64,000 nucleotides of DNA from Prorocentrum cordatum (GCA_963575745.1 CAUYUJ010005047.1:186001-250000); one strand, 5' to 3'. Positions 11,245 through 22,200 are shown, counted from the stretch's first letter. Numbers and translations: made by a program. The notes: generated by a model from the sequence alone, not told the origin.

Positions 11245-11402
11245 TATAGTCGAAGCCGATGGTAAGGATGGGTAATTTTTCCAAGAGTGCCATTGCATCC
11301 TTACCTCCCCGGTCCATCTGTAACACTTTTCAACGGCCATCCCCGCTCGAAAAGTCTTGACATGGGCGTCTAAGATTCTTGCGTTCCTATCGCGCCTCCT
11401 TA
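11245..11402 (+). repeat. Family P dispersed repeat, copy P3
   Basis: Ordered landmarks GATGGTAAGGATGGG, TGCATCCTTACCTCC, CTCGAAAAGTCTTG and CTATCGCGCCTCC place it in Family P. It is more diverged than P1/P2. Confidence 0.6.
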
Positions 11403-11504
11403 CCAGCAGTTCTGACTGTACGCGAATTGGTCGGGACGGGTCACTGTGACGCTTGCACTGGCCCTGACACGTCCACAGCATGCCGACAGAGGCACCGAGT
11501 GGCC

Positions 11505-11560
11505 CGCATCGGGCCGTCTTGGGGCGGTCTTTGGGGCCTCTTGGACCGTCTTCAACGCTC
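11505..11560 (+). repeat. CTTGG-rich repeat family, short tract
   Basis: GGGCCGTCTTGGGG, GTCTTTGGGGCC and CTCTTGGACCGTCTT follow one another at 10-12-base spacing. See 14690-14930. Confidence 0.5.
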
Positions 11561-11796
11561 TGAAAGCCGAGAAGCCGTGCATGCTAAGAGTGCATCCTTC
11601 CCCATCGGAGATCCATGATCTTGGCCTCCCGGTGGCCTCTTGCGACGCCTCCTGGGGGCCTCCTGGCGCTTCTTTTGGGGGGGGGCAGCCGACGGCATCT
11701 CACTCTGCGCTTTTGGGTGGCAGCCCGACTCGGCCACGCCTCAGCACCTGGCGAGGCCGACTCGGCCACGCGCAGAGGGTGTGGAGGGGGGCGCGG

Positions 11797-12199
11797 GGGG
11801 GGCAGGCAGGGCGTCTCGTGAGCACCCCTGCCTCTTTGCAGGCGAGGCCCTCCTCCTCCTCCTCCTCCCCCTCCTCCTCCTCCTCCTCCTCCTCCTCCTC
11901 CTCCTCCTCCTCCTCCTCCACCTCCTCCTCCTCCCCCTCCCCTGGGCGTTACCCAGGCTGCAGGGGAGGAGGGGAACAAAAAGTGGCATAAACATAAGAA
12001 CTCGGAGGTCCGCGCAGACTTCTCGGATCGGCGCCTGGGCCCCCCGGACGGCGCCTCCGGCGCCGCCCCTAGCGCGTTCCGCGCGCCAGGGAGGGGGGTC
12101 GTAGCGCCGATCCGAGAAATCCACGCGGACCTCCGAGTTTTTGTGTATGTCAGGCCTGTCAGTTTTTGTGTATGTCAGTTGTGTGTCTTTCTGTTCCCC
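11797..12199. mobile_element. Family E element, copy E3, interrupted by a (TCC)n array
   Basis: The left flank shared with E2 (GAGCACCCCTGCCTCTTTGC) is followed by about 95 bases of TCC repeats (11849-11945). The E palindrome follows, from GGGGAACAAAAAGTGGCAT to TTCTGTTCCCC. The right arm has a small tandem duplication of TTTTTGTGTATGTCAG. Confidence 0.75.
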
Positions 12200-12574
12200 T
12201 AGTGAATGTCAGGCCTGCGCCTTCCAAGAAGCGGCCTCCTTCTCCGAAGCGGTCCCCCCTCCCCCCTGCCCCCTGGTGCTCGCCGCCAGGGTTCGGGCGG
12301 CAGCCCGAAGCACCCACCCTTCAGGACCGGCGAGTCGATGCCAGGATCGCCTGAGGGCCAGATGGTTGCACATGGTTGTCCCACATGGCGAAACGAAGGC
12401 AAGGGCAGTGCATTTGGAGCAGTTGGCGTCCTGATCACGTGGAGGTTACTGCGAGCGTGAAGCGGTGCAGTCTGGAGGATCCACAAGAAACAACGATCTG
12501 GCTGACGAGGCGCCGCGGGAGCCTCCATACAAGCACACGCGCGTAAACGGACATCTTCTTGACGCGCTTCTTGA

Positions 12575-12940
12575 CTCCCATATGCAGGGACGATCCGCTA
12601 CAGAGGGGATGTCCGGACGACCGGGATTGCAATTGTCTGCGATCTCAAATTCTTGGTTGATAGTGGCATGAGCAGAATTTCACATACAGCAAGCGTGATT
12701 CCAGTCTTTCTTCACGAATGTTGGACTACTTTAGGAGTTTCGCAAGAGAGCGCTTGCACCACCAACTTCACGGGGACCCTGCGGTGTAAAGGCTGGTTTT
12801 CAACGTCGAGGTTGACTACCTTGCGAATCACACCCTTGATGTCCCAAGAACGTGACGGGACGTTTTCCTGTTGTTTTGCTATTTTTGAGGTTGACTGCGA
12901 AGCAGGCCGTAGAGAAGACGCGAGCTCGGTTTCTGCATGA
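12575..12940 (+). CDS. Protein-like open segment, unrecognised
   Basis: An open + frame follows an in-frame stop at 12572-12574 and closes at 12940, about 121 codons with no early ATG. It reads YAGTIRYRGDV near the start, then FLVDSGMSRISHTASVI. Composition is mixed rather than repeat-driven, unlike most open frames here. VDSG recalls an aspartic-protease active site, but the next residue is Met and no second motif follows, so that reading is not supported. It may be an exon or exon debris. No splice sites or family match could be assigned. Confidence 0.3.
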   Translation, partial: LPYAGTIRYRGDVRTTGIAIVCDLKFLVDSGMSRISHTASVIPVFLHECWTTLGVSQESACTTNFTGTLRCKGWFSTSRLTTLRITPLMSQERDGTFSCCFAIFEVDCEAGRREDASSVSA

Positions 12941-13223
12941 ATCTTCGAAGCTCATTAGCTGGACGCTGGTGATAGGGCCTCCCAGATCATAGCAGGCCGA
13001 AGCACTCGCCCTAGGAGATTGCGTACATTACATCTTCTCCATGGTTTGAACATTTCATTGAGTTAACAGTCACATTCGGCTGGCTGCGCAAGACCCTAGT
13101 CGACCGCTTTTAGTTCCTTGGCGATAACGGGCGTGACTGGGGGAGGGGGGGATGGGGCCTGTCACTTCACCATTCGGGCCAGCGCCGGCGTTTGCGAATG
13201 CTTAGGGCTTCGGGATTGCTTAG

Positions 13224-13287
13224 GACACCACCCTCCCTCCTCCCAGTAACGACTCGTGACGTTACTGGGAGGAGGGAGGGTGGTGTC
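13224..13287. repeat. Perfect hairpin, 28-bp stem and 8-base loop
   Basis: The left arm at 13224-13251 is exactly complementary to the right arm at 13260-13287, with loop ACTCGTGA between. The stem is pyrimidine-rich on one side (CACCACCCTCCCTCCTCCC). No other copy is seen in the window. Confidence 0.95.
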
Positions 13288-13299
13288 GGGGCCGGTCAC

Positions 13300-14430
13300 G
13301 GGCGTTACCGTGAATACTTGGAAACGGGGTGCAATTTGCGCAGTAAGAAGAATAAGCATCCACGCGCCCCAGGAGATGCGGCTGGCACGGGAGGAGCGCG
13401 AGAACCAGCACATGAAGGACGTTGGGTCGTAAGCCGGGGATTTTCGATCTCCTCTTCCTTCCCCCCATCCCTTTTCATTCCATCTTGTCATCCCCCTGAT
13501 AGCATTGCAGCAACTCGTCACTGAGCCTCTCTCACGTTTCGGACACCAGGTCCAGGTGTAACCCCAGAAGGTTGACATCCTTTTGGTATTGGCCAAGCTC
13601 TTAGCACTTCGGGGAACGGTGAGTTGTTTTGGGGACATGTAGGCACACCATGCCAGGTCTGTGAGAAAATCGACTTTTCCAAATGAAGGTTCTTGAAGAG
13701 GGAGGGGGACGCGGCAAGGATAGGGAGGAGGGGCGGAGGTGGAGAGGGGAGGCCGAGGATTAGGAGGATAGCACAAGCACGACGCGAAGCAGAGATTTCA
13801 ATGCTCTTGCCGATGGAAGTGTGTTCAGGCGCCGTCTCGATATCGTTGGGGCTCGATTCCGATTCAATTTGACAGTCCTCGGGGTTTCGGTTCCCAGGAG
13901 ACAACAAGCAGGCAAGCATCCGGATCTGTAAATGTGTTCAGGGGCGCGGCCCCGACACGCACTCATGTGCCCGAACACTCGACCCAGTCCTTGGAGCCCT
14001 CTCCAGGCCGCCGTGGGGATGTCGGGGGCGGAAAAGAGGGGGGTGATGACTAAGGGGGGGTGGATATTATGACGTGGGCCATGATACTTCCCCAGATTTC
14101 ATGGCGCCTCTTCTTATTCCATTACGTCCCTGGCCCCCCCGCTGGGCCGCGCACATGCCGCCGGTCATGATTTGCACCCCCCCTCTTGGACACCCCCCTC
14201 TTGGCCGCTCCCGAGGATGTCCCGATACCTGCTTGGGCCTCAGAGGGGCGGGTGCTTCTGCTAAAAAACGTCTGAGCTCTGTCCGGCTGCCTGCGGCAGG
14301 TCCCGCCGCCGCGTCGGCGCAAAACGCTCTGCGCGCCGGCCTCTCGAGCACCGACGCCGCGGGCGGCGTGCACCCGTCACGCTTTTTCGCTCCTGGCCGT
14401 CCGGAAGCTGTGTCGCGCGGCCTGCTGTCG
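13300..14430. other. No confident feature
   Basis: Overlapping open frames occur on both strands with no repeat family and no clear exon signature. At 14145-14215 there are short CCCCCCTCTTGG repeats. Confidence 0.25.
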
Positions 14431-14437
14431 GGGCTCA

Positions 14438-14672
14438 AGAGACGGGGGTCAATGCAAACGGAGGTCAGCCAGGGCGCCGGATCCTGCAGGATCCTGCGAA
14501 GACCCCCTCTGGCTCACCCGGGTTAGCGAGCCGCTCGTGGCCGCGAGGCGGCCGCGCATATTGGCTGACCCAGGTTTGCGAAGACCTGCGTTGTAGTTTG
14601 TTTTCCTGCATTGCAGTTTTATGGTTTCCTGCTAACCCGGGTCTGGATTGACCCGGGTCAGAAGATCCCCGA
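14438..14672 (+). mobile_element. Family G element, copy G1
   Basis: Ordered landmarks are GGGGGTCAATGCAAACGG, GATCCTGCAGGATCCTGCG (self-palindromic), GAAGACCCCCTCTGGCT, a GCGGCCGCGCATATTGGC segment, GGTTTCCTGCTAACCCGG and TGACCCGGGTCAGAAG. Relatives are at 31493-31735 (+), 55072-55307 (-) and 55400-55668 (+). Confidence 0.8.
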
Positions 14673-14689
14673 TGCTGCTCGGTGTCGTG

Positions 14690-14930
14690 TGCTGGGGCCT
14701 CCTGTGGGGCCGTCGTGGGGGTACCTCGAGACCCTCGCTGGTCGTCTCGGGGCGTTCTGGGGCCGTCTTGGGGCGCTCTTGGGCCGTCTTGGGGCTCTCT
14801 TGCGCCATCCTAGGGCCCCGTTGCGAATCCCGTCTTGGGCCTCGTTTGGGCCGCCGCGGGGGCTTCTCGGGCAGTCTGAGGGCTCATTTGGGCCGCCTGG
14901 GGCCCGTTTTGTGCCGCCTGGATCTGTCGG
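14690..14930 (+). repeat. CTTGG-rich repeat family
   Basis: CCGTCTTGGGGCGCTCTTGG-type units repeat every 10-13 bases. Similar tracts occur at 11505, 16080, 29955, 46735, 48090, 48650 and 52890, all with the same strand sense. Confidence 0.6.
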
Positions 14931-15048
14931 AAGCCAGACGCAGTGACAGCCCGACCTACGGACAAGCGGTGCTGGCAGCGTGCACCCCGATCAGTAAGTC
15001 ATTGCAGTGTGGATTTGGTGGTGTCAGCTAGGTTGTGCAAGCTGTGTC

Positions 15049-15179
15049 CTGGCATCGCTCGGACGTGTGCATTTTTTTCTCGGCGAGGACCATCGAGGAG
15101 CATCCTTGACCATTTGGCGAAAAAACCACGCACGAAACCGAACAAAAACACAAAAAATGAACGTCCGAGCGATGGCGAG
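15049..15179 (+). mobile_element. Family B TIR element, copy B1
   Basis: TIR CTGGCATCGCTCGGACGT on the left and ACGTCCGAGCGATGGC-AG on the right. The centre holds CTCGGCGAGGACCATCGAGG and an A-rich stretch. The flanking 5-mers are GTGTC (15044-15048) and GTGTG (15180-15184), 4/5. C2 begins 12 bases downstream. Confidence 0.85.
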
Positions 15180-15191
15180 GTGTGGCGTCAG

Positions 15192-15386
15192 TCGGGTCGG
15201 GCGAAAGGGGGGGATTGGGAAAGGGGGGGTTACGAAATTTGCTGCATGCAGCTGGTTTCGGCCTCACCGAAGGGCCAATTCCTCGATACATGGCCGCTCC
15301 CGGCGCCGGGAGGCGCCGGGAAAATCAGCTACATGAGCTGATTATCAACCCCCCCCTTTGCTATCCCCCCCTTTCGCCCGACCCGA
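15192..15386 (+). mobile_element. Family C TIR element, copy C2
   Basis: TIR TCGGGTCGGGCGAAAGGGGG on the left and CCCCCTTTCGCCCGACCCGA on the right. The core has TGCATGCAGCTGGTTTCGGC and an ATCAGCTACATGAGCTGAT palindrome. The flanking 5-mers are GTCAG and GTAAG, 4/5. Confidence 0.85.
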
Positions 15387-15469
15387 GTAAGGTACTTCTG
15401 GTGCTACCTAGACGGGCACCCCACGCGCGGTGGTCGGCACCGACTCGGCAGTGATGGGCGGGCGCCGCG

Positions 15470-15860
15470 CGTCCCCGAGTGCGAGGCGGCAACGGGGCGG
15501 CGACGCGGCGAGTCATCGACAGACCCCCCCTCAGTGTCAGGAGGAGAAAAAGCACACAGACACAATGAATCGTCGATTCCCCAGAAGATATGGGAAGATC
15601 TGGGAAGTGGGGGGAAAGACAATACCCACGAAAATATGGGAAGATGTGGGGAATCCTGTTGCTTGCGTGCATTTATTTGCGTGTCCCAGGGCCCCTTCAA
15701 AGTAGGCTGCAGCGAAGCGGCAACGGGCTGCGACGCGGCGAAACTGCGACGGGGCTCCCAGAGTGGGCGGCAAGGGGCGGCAACGTGGCGAACTGTTGAC
15801 GGAGCTCCCAGAGTGAGCGGCAGTTTGCGTCGCCGTGGCGAAGCCTTGACGACCCGTCCA
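15470..15860 (+). repeat. GCGGCAACG tandem repeat interrupted by A2
   Basis: Units with GAGGCGGCAACGGGGCGGCG and GAGCTCCCAGAGTG-GCGGCA lie on both sides of element A2 (15475-15535 and 15705-15860). A2 therefore inserted into a pre-existing ~60-base tandem repeat. Confidence 0.6.
15537..15699 (+). mobile_element. Family A TIR element, copy A2
   Basis: Full-length: TCAGGAGGAGAAAAAGCACA at the left, AATCGTCGATT palindrome, repeated ATATGGGA, and CCCAGGGCCCCTTCA at the right. The flanking 5-mers CAGTG and AAGTA match at 3 of 5. Confidence 0.85.
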
Positions 15861-16079
15861 ACTTCTTAGCACAAGTAAAAACCCGATCATTGTCTTTGGG
15901 TGGAGGGCAATGGGTGAAATCTGAAATGCCGTTTCGATGGAGTTTCGAGGCCTGAATCTGCGAAAGGTGAACACACGACGGATTGATTTTCGAGGTGCAG
16001 AGGCCCACACGGATTTCACCTTGAGCCCTCCACCCTAAGAAAATGCTCAGAGAACCCCTACGTGCAAACACTGTTCGGT

Positions 16080-16290
16080 GAATGATTTTGGCCTCTTCTG
16101 GCCTGCCTGCCAGCCCTCTGGGGGCCCCCGTGAGCCGCACTGGAAGCCTCGGCACCGCCCCGCCTCGAGGCCATGTTGCCCCGCTGCCACAGGAGGCCGT
16201 CGTGAAGGCATCTTGGGCCATCTTGGCGGCGTCGGCAGTTTACTTCGGCCGCCCTGGCCGCAATGCCGGGCACTTGGGGCGCTGCTTTGG
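16080..16290 (+). repeat. CTTGG-rich repeat family, degenerate tract
   Basis: GGCCTCTTCTGGCC, GCATCTTGGGCCATCTTGG and GCACTTGGGGCGCTGC words at loose spacing. They belong with the tract at 14690. Confidence 0.35.
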
Positions 16291-16889
16291 AGAACGCCGG
16301 GGAGGCGTCGAGTCGAGTTGCCCACAGGAGCACATGGGGAGGGAGGCGGTGCAAGCATCACGCTGCCAGTAGAGGGGGGGGGCCTGAGAAGATTGTACAA
16401 ACCCCACCTGGCATCACCCAGCATTCCAGCACGCCTCGGCGTGCCATGGAGCATGCTGACGCGGAGCGGTTTTTCTCTATGGTTATGCCATAAAATTGTG
16501 CGGCGGGTTCTGCCTTCAATGATGTAATCACTGTATTGGTGCTCTCCTGGGCATGCTTTCAGGCCGAGCAGGGACTCGATCAGCTATTGGACCGATAGTG
16601 TTAAAGACCGTGTGTTGGTGGTAACAGTGACGAGAACCCCTCGCATTCCGCGCGGGTTCTTGCCGACATCAGCGCACAACAAGTTCTCCGCATAACGCGT
16701 GGCATTCACAGTTCGAATCCCCCCGTGAGTCGACGGAGACTGTCTCGTGTGTCGGTGTCTTGGTAATCACCATCGGTTGTTTGTTCGCTGGTCGTCGGTT
16801 GAGTTGACGTGGCGTGCGAGCTTCGGTGTGATCACGCTTGCTGTCTACATCCGCATCGTGCATGGCGGTATCAAGCTTCTAGCACACGC

Positions 16890-17080
16890 GCGCGGCAGAC
16901 TCTTTGTCGAGCGCGCCGAGATGGGCGGAGGGAGGAATACCGTGCCCAGATCAGGGAGAAGGAGTTGCAGCGGGACGCCGCCCGTTTGCTTGCATCTTCT
17001 TCGGGGAGGGTGCATGTCGCGCCTCGTGCAGCCGATCGCCTTCGCGGGGCGACGAGTTGGGCGATGAGGAAGGGTCGGGT
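16890..17080 (+). CDS. Possible coiled-coil exon, unrecognised
   Basis: One + frame reads REEYRAQIREKELQRDAARL followed by a Ser/Gly/Arg-rich stretch ending near WAMRKG. The charged, helical character is unlike the repeat-driven frames nearby. The other two forward frames are also open, and I see no clear splice sites. It may be a partial exon. No domain is recognised. Confidence 0.25.
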
Positions 17081-17479
17081 GTTGCTAGAAGTAGTACCCC
17101 TGGCCCGAGGCACCCCCAGGATTCTCGGGGTGGCCCGGACGGTCTCCAGGGCACCCCTCACGAGGTCCAGAGGGCCCCAGGGTCTCCAAAGTGGAGCGAA
17201 GAGCCGTGGGCACCTTGGGCCAGGGGCACTTCCAGCAACATCCGAAAGGGGAAGCTAGATGACGAGGAGGATGGCGACGACGTGTAGGAGGAGACGATCG
17301 CGAGAGAGGCGGGGATGCGGAGGGCGGGGCGGGAAGGATGGCGCGCAGGGAAGTCTCCTGGGCGCCTCGCGTGCCTCCGCCGGCCCAGCCATCGTCGCTC
17401 CCTGGGCGAGGCGCCGTGACCAGGACGGTGTCGGAACGTGCACTCGAACAGATGGGGAGGGCAGCCGCCTATCCTCAGC

Positions 17480-18000
17480 ATCGGTCATCCCACCCCCATC
17501 CCCATCCCCACCCCCTTCGAGAGCCCCACCAAAGTACCCCCCCCCCCAGTTGGGGACACACCCCTCGGAGCCCGAGGGGAACGGCCTCTATCCCCATCGG
17601 GGGGGGGTACATCGGCCAGCGGGGCCCAGGCCACGCCGCTGGGGATGGGGATCGTTGAAACGATACTCAGCGCGGGGCGGCCGCGCGCGGAGGGGGGTGC
17701 AGATAAGTTGGGCCTGTCCCTCTACAGAAGGAATGTTACATAATGTTCAAAGATAGTCATACAAATATGTTGGACCAGTTCGGAGCGGTGTTTTCGACGA
17801 GTTCTCTTGTTCTTCGTCGAAAATGCGCCTGTATGGGGACCGTTGCAACGATGCTCATGCCACTGGCACGGATCCTCTTCCGTGTCGTCTCGCGTGGCGG
17901 AGTCCCGCAGGGGCGCCGCGACGGCCCGTCTGGTGGACTCCCGAGGTGCTCGCGAGCGCGAAGGGGCGCGCAGGCACCCCGCGCCGCCCCACGGATAGGG
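17480..18000 (+). repeat. Segmental duplication R, copy 1 (contains a J-type element)
   Basis: Shared with 27455-27960 in the same order: CCCATCCCCATCCCCA-, GCCCAGGCCACGCCGCTG, GAAACGATACT-CAGCG, GGGCGGCCGCGCGC, TTGGGCCTGTCCCTCTA, TTTTCGACG-GTTCTTTTGTTCTTCG, and GGCGCCGCGACGGCCCGTCT. Identity is high but broken by small indels. Confidence 0.8.
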
Positions 18001-18148
18001 GGCCACACGCGAACCCTACCCCTACCCCCCACGATTTCTGAGGGGGAGGGCGGGGTTCGCTTCGCTCCGGAGCTCCCGAGCGAAGGGAACCCCCTTTCCC
18101 TCAGAAATCGTGGGGGGGCAGGGGGTATGGTTCGCGTGTGTCCCCCCC
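17998..18148. mobile_element. Family F hairpin element, copy F1
   Basis: GCGAACCCTACCCCTACCCC and CACGATTTCTGAGGG on the left pair with CCCTCAGAAATCGTGGGG and GGTATGGTTCGCGTGTG on the right. A CTTCGCTCCGGAGC-CGAGCGAAG hairpin sits at the centre. Copy F2 is at 31071-31226. Confidence 0.8.
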
Positions 18149-18409
18149 AACGGAGGCCACTGGCTCCTGGGGCCTCTGCGCTGGGCCCTCCGTGTGTGTG
18201 GCGCTTCGGGGGCTGCCTTTTTTGGGGGCGCTCCGCGGCCTCTCTCTCGTGGGGGCTCTCTCCCGGGGGCGCTCGGGGGCCGCTCCCAGCCGATCTGGGA
18301 GACTGGCGGTGCTCAAGTGTGAGCGGGGGTCGTTCGGGGAGGTCCCCCTTGTCGGGCGCCGACGGGCCATCTTGGGCCCTGTCTGGGCTCCTCTCCCCCA
18401 AGACGATCT

Positions 18410-18910
18410 CCCGTCCCATCTCCCCGACCCCGGTTCCGATCCCAGCTCCCGTTGTTCCGACTCCGGCTCACGATCCTGATCTTTATGTTGGCAGGAATGG
18501 TTGAAGGTTTTCCGATTCCGGCTCACGACCTCGATTTTTTGTTTTGACAGGAATGCTTGAATGTCTCCTTCTGGTTCCGACTCCGGCTCCCATCTCTCCG
18601 ACTCCAGCCCTGGTTCCGGCCCCCGACTATACGATTCCAGCTCCCGTCCATCTTTAAGTCTCCGTTTCCAATTTCGGCGCCCATTTGTCCGACTCCAGCT
18701 CTGATTCCAGCTCCCTGGTTTCCAACTCTGGCGCCCGTCCCATCTCTCCGCTTCCGGCTCCGACTGCGGTTCCCGTCTCTCCGACTCCGGCTCCAATTCC
18801 ATTTCTCGCCTCTCCGACTCCAGCTCCCATCCCGCCTCCCCGACCCCAGATCCGATTCCAGCTCCCGCCTTTTCGATTCCAGCTCACGATCTTGATGTTG
18901 GCGGAATGGT
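18410..18910 (+). repeat. CTCCGACTCCGGCTCC minisatellite, degenerate
   Basis: About 500 bases of recurring TCTCCGACTCC, GGCTCC and GATTCCAGCTCC words with period near 12 or 24. All frames are low complexity. Confidence 0.75.
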
Positions 18911-18999
18911 TGAAGGTATTCTGCAAATTCCGACTTTGATGGGCCCGATTTGCTGCGACGTGAGAGTCGGACATCCACGATTTCCTGAAAGCAATCCGC

Positions 19000-20000
19000 A
19001 GACACGGGGGTCTGACAGCAAACATGTTTGAAGCGAGCGATGATTTACAGTAGCACAGGACAGCACTCAATGGAGCAATTTGGAACAAGCGTTCCTACGC
19101 CACACACAACACTGACCACAAGTTCCACATCTGCAACTGATGGCCCCGGCCGCCCGCGCCGGCCTTCCAGGCCCCGCCTCCCCGGCGGACTCAGGCGCGC
19201 CTCGCCTTGCCTTGCCTCCCAAAACGATTTCAAACGGGCCTCAAGAGGCTCACCAACAGGACACAAGATGCGTCCAACAAGCCTCACATCGACAGCAATT
19301 CCATCTTGAACGGCATTGAATCGCCCACCCTGGTCTCTTCTGGGTTCAGATGTCTACATATGATATATCCATGGCTGCATCCCCACAGTGTGGTACTTTC
19401 ACGTATATGGTATGTGGTATGTCCACATGCGCTGCGACGGTCTACACTGGTTTTTGCCCTCAGACGTGGGTCAGGCGAGAAGGAAAGTCTTGCGGTGTGT
19501 TTCTTGTTGGCCAGGCGGGCGGCCCCCCCCAGTCCCCAGGCCCGACGGGACAAGCGTGTCACGAATTCCAGGACGCCCCAAGACACCACCGAGACGACCC
19601 ACGACAAGGAAAGGCAAGACAAGACGAGGCAAGATCTGACGTCCAAAATCCTCCCAGACAGCCTCCAGGTCGGCCCACGAGGGTCCCCGAGAGGCCCAGC
19701 GCCGTCCACAATCTATCAGAGCGTGAATGACCTACCCCGCTTTCGCTTCCAGGCAAAACCAAGTCATACCACGCGCCTCCTCGTCAAGTGGCCTGATCAG
19801 GACAGGCCGTAGTTTGGCATCGCTTGGTATCTCTTGGAAGCGAGGGTGGTCAAAAGCGAGGTAGGTTTGTTCGCCCCCCTAATCTAGGAAGATCATCCAT
19901 GTCCCCCTCTCGTTTCCTTGGCTCTGGGAGGGCTCTTGAGGCCCTCAAGATACCGGGAGGTTCACCAGGGCCAGAGAGAGTCCCAAGATGAGCCTTGCGC
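19000..20000. other. No confident feature
   Basis: Mixed sequence with short GGCAAGACAAGACGAGGC-type repeats near 19610. Open frames lie on both strands with none favoured. Confidence 0.25.
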
Positions 20001-20013
20001 CTGTGCTCCAGAT

Positions 20014-20176
20014 TCAGGAGGGAAAAAAGACACACAGACTTAAGTAACCGTCGATTTCCCAGAAGATATGGGAACATATGGCAAGTGGGGGGGAAGACAA
20101 AAAACCCAAACTATGAGAAAATATGGGGAATCCTTTTATTCGTGTGTATTCATTGGTGTGTTCCAGGGCCCCTTCA
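20014..20176 (+). mobile_element. Family A TIR element, copy A3
   Basis: Full-length element with a perfect 5-bp target duplication, CAGAT, at 20009-20013 and 20177-20181. Confidence 0.92.
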
Positions 20177-20574
20177 CAGATGGCTCCCGAGGACCCCAAG
20201 AGATGCCCCCATGTCAAGCGCCCTTGGCGCCAAAAGCCCCCCAGGCGGCCCCCGAGAGGCCTCGCACGGCGAGGCGGAAGTCTTCCAGCGTGTGGTTCAC
20301 GCAGGTCGCTGAAAGTAGATCTTTCTGGAGCCCCCGATCCCAGCATACCTCAAACGTTTTCTTACTTCAATGATCGAGCGCCTCCCCTCTTCCTTCCTCG
20401 TCCTACGCTCAGAGGGCTGGTCGGATTGGTGGGCGGGGGCGCTGAAGAGAAGAGAGGGAGGAGGGGCATGATCGTGAGCGGGCTTGAAACACCGTAGAAT
20501 GCAGACTGGCCTCGGCAGGGTGAGGATCCGATGCAACTGGGCAGAGTAGTTGCAATATCTGCGGATGATTTAAT

Positions 20575-20660
20575 TGTCAGGCACTAGCGAGCGTCGCATC
20601 TTGGTACCAACGCTCTGCTGGTACCATCTTGGTACCAACGCATCTTGGTTTGCCATCGGA
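20575..20660 (+). repeat. CATCTTGGTACCAACG short repeat
   Basis: CATCTTGGTACCAACGC occurs twice, and CATCTTGG a third time. The KpnI-type palindrome GGTACC occurs three times. Confidence 0.6.
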
Positions 20661-20914
20661 CGAGGAGAGTCTAGGCGGCGTTTCAGGGCGGCGAAGGCCA
20701 TAAGCAGTGATGGTTGCATGAGGTTCGGCCTGCTCATCACATCTTCCTGCCCCTGCATTTCCCCCTGCCGACCGTGTGGTGTTGGCTGTTCTGCGGATGC
20801 TGTGCTCCGCTTGATCGCACCTTGCGAATGTAGATCGCATTGGGCAACGCGTCATGACCAACCAGTTTGGTGCTGTTGTGGCTCGTGGGCGTTAAAGGGA
20901 GTGTGGGAAAGCGA

Positions 20915-20975
20915 AAGAGAGAGAGAGAGAGGGACTGACAGAGAGAGAGAGAGAGAGAGAAAAAAAAAAAAAGAA
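20915..20975. repeat. (GA)n and poly-A run
   Basis: GAGAGAGAGAGA runs broken by GGACTGACA, then about 12 A residues. Confidence 0.9.
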
Positions 20976-21827
20976 GGGAGATTCGTCGCCTCGACCTGCC
21001 CTTGACCCAGGAGAGTACGGCTTCGTCTTGAGTGCGGTCGTCACACGAGCGATCACAATTGTAGTTTGCGCGTGCCACCTGTAGAACGTATCGAACGGCC
21101 GTTGCCGCAATGCCCCGGAGGAGGAGTTCGTGTGTGCGTGCAGGCCCGTCCACATAATGTCCGCCGCCTTCGGTTTGCCCGTGGAAGTTAACGCAATGCC
21201 TCCTTCTCCAGGCTGCGACAGCGATGTGCCCGCAAAAAGGTGGTTACGATAGTAACACATGCGCTTGGTTATTTTGATGGACATGTGTCATTATCTTTCC
21301 CTGATGCCCGCCACTCCGGCCGGCTACAGGCGACCAGGGAAGCGGAGCAGCGGGTTATCCTCACCCAGCGCGACCAGGACGAATGCACCGAGGGTTGGGG
21401 AGAGGTTTGGCATGCACATAACTAGGCTTTGGTAACGCGGGGACCTGCAGCATTGGCACAGTCTTTCGTTCCCCTCTCCAACCTGACCTGACACTTTCCA
21501 ATCTAGAATCCTAAAACTGATTTCGACATGTGGAGAGCCACAGAGTGACAACGTCGCGCTGTAGATTGCTCTCGGCTCCGACGCGCCGCTTCTCCTCGAA
21601 CCCAGCATCCCCTGAGGCGGAGGTGGCGGGGCCATCCAGGCTACCCATTTGAGGGGGAGGCGAAGGCGACGGGGGGCAGGGGGGGGGGCTTACAGTGGTT
21701 CAGAGGGGCGAGGGCGCGGGGGTCGACTTGTTAAACGCCTCGCAATCACACATCACGCTTGTGTGTTCTAGGCCTCACGTCACGCCGCAGGGGTGGTTGT
21801 TGATTCGTAGATTGGTTAGTTGCATCG

Positions 21828-22140
21828 ATGGCACTTCAAGCTAGATTTGCGAAGCATGCTTCCGTACGTTTGTCATCCACAGTCTTAGTTGGTGTGGCAC
21901 GCCAACGAGTTGGGGCAATGCTTACAAGAGAACTGGAGGGGGCTGCGGACTTAGAGGAGCAGGCGGCGGAGGAAGGAGACGAGCGAGAGAAGATGGAGGA
22001 CAGGAGGGCGGGACGAGGGAGGAACGAGGCAGAGGGGGAGAGCCCGATGGGGAGGCAGGGGAGGAGGGCGAGGACCCGGGGAGAGAGAGGAGCAGAACGA
22101 GGAGGAGCAGAACGAGGAGGAGCAGAACGAGGAGGAGGAG
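21828..22140 (+). CDS. Protein-like open segment running into a GGA array
   Basis: An ATG at 21828 opens a + frame, MALQARFAKHASVRLSSTVL, with basic and hydroxylated residues as in a mitochondrial presequence. A Glu-rich stretch (LEEQAAEEGDEREK) follows, then Arg/Gly repeats as the GGA array begins. Only the first ~90 codons look like protein. Organelle targeting is a guess from composition. The rest of the frame, to 22610, is array-driven. Confidence 0.3.
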
Positions 22141-22200
22141 GAAGAGGAGTTGGAGGAGGAGGAGGAGGAGGAGGAGGAGGAGGAGGAGCAGAGAGGATGG
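22108..22200. repeat. (GGA)n array facing a (TCC)n array
   Basis: GGAGCAGAACGA units give way to pure GGA. The complementary (TCC)n array is about 110 bases downstream on the same strand. Confidence 0.9.

Noticed and set aside
12655-12700. Aspartic-protease-like VDSG motif
   Set aside because: The following residue is Met, not Ala/Ser/Thr; no flap or second hydrophobic-Gly motif and no neighbouring retroelement domains.
16690-16745. tRNA-like T-loop word AGTTCGAATCC
   Set aside because: The flanking bases do not form a 5-bp T stem, and no D arm or acceptor stem could be found.
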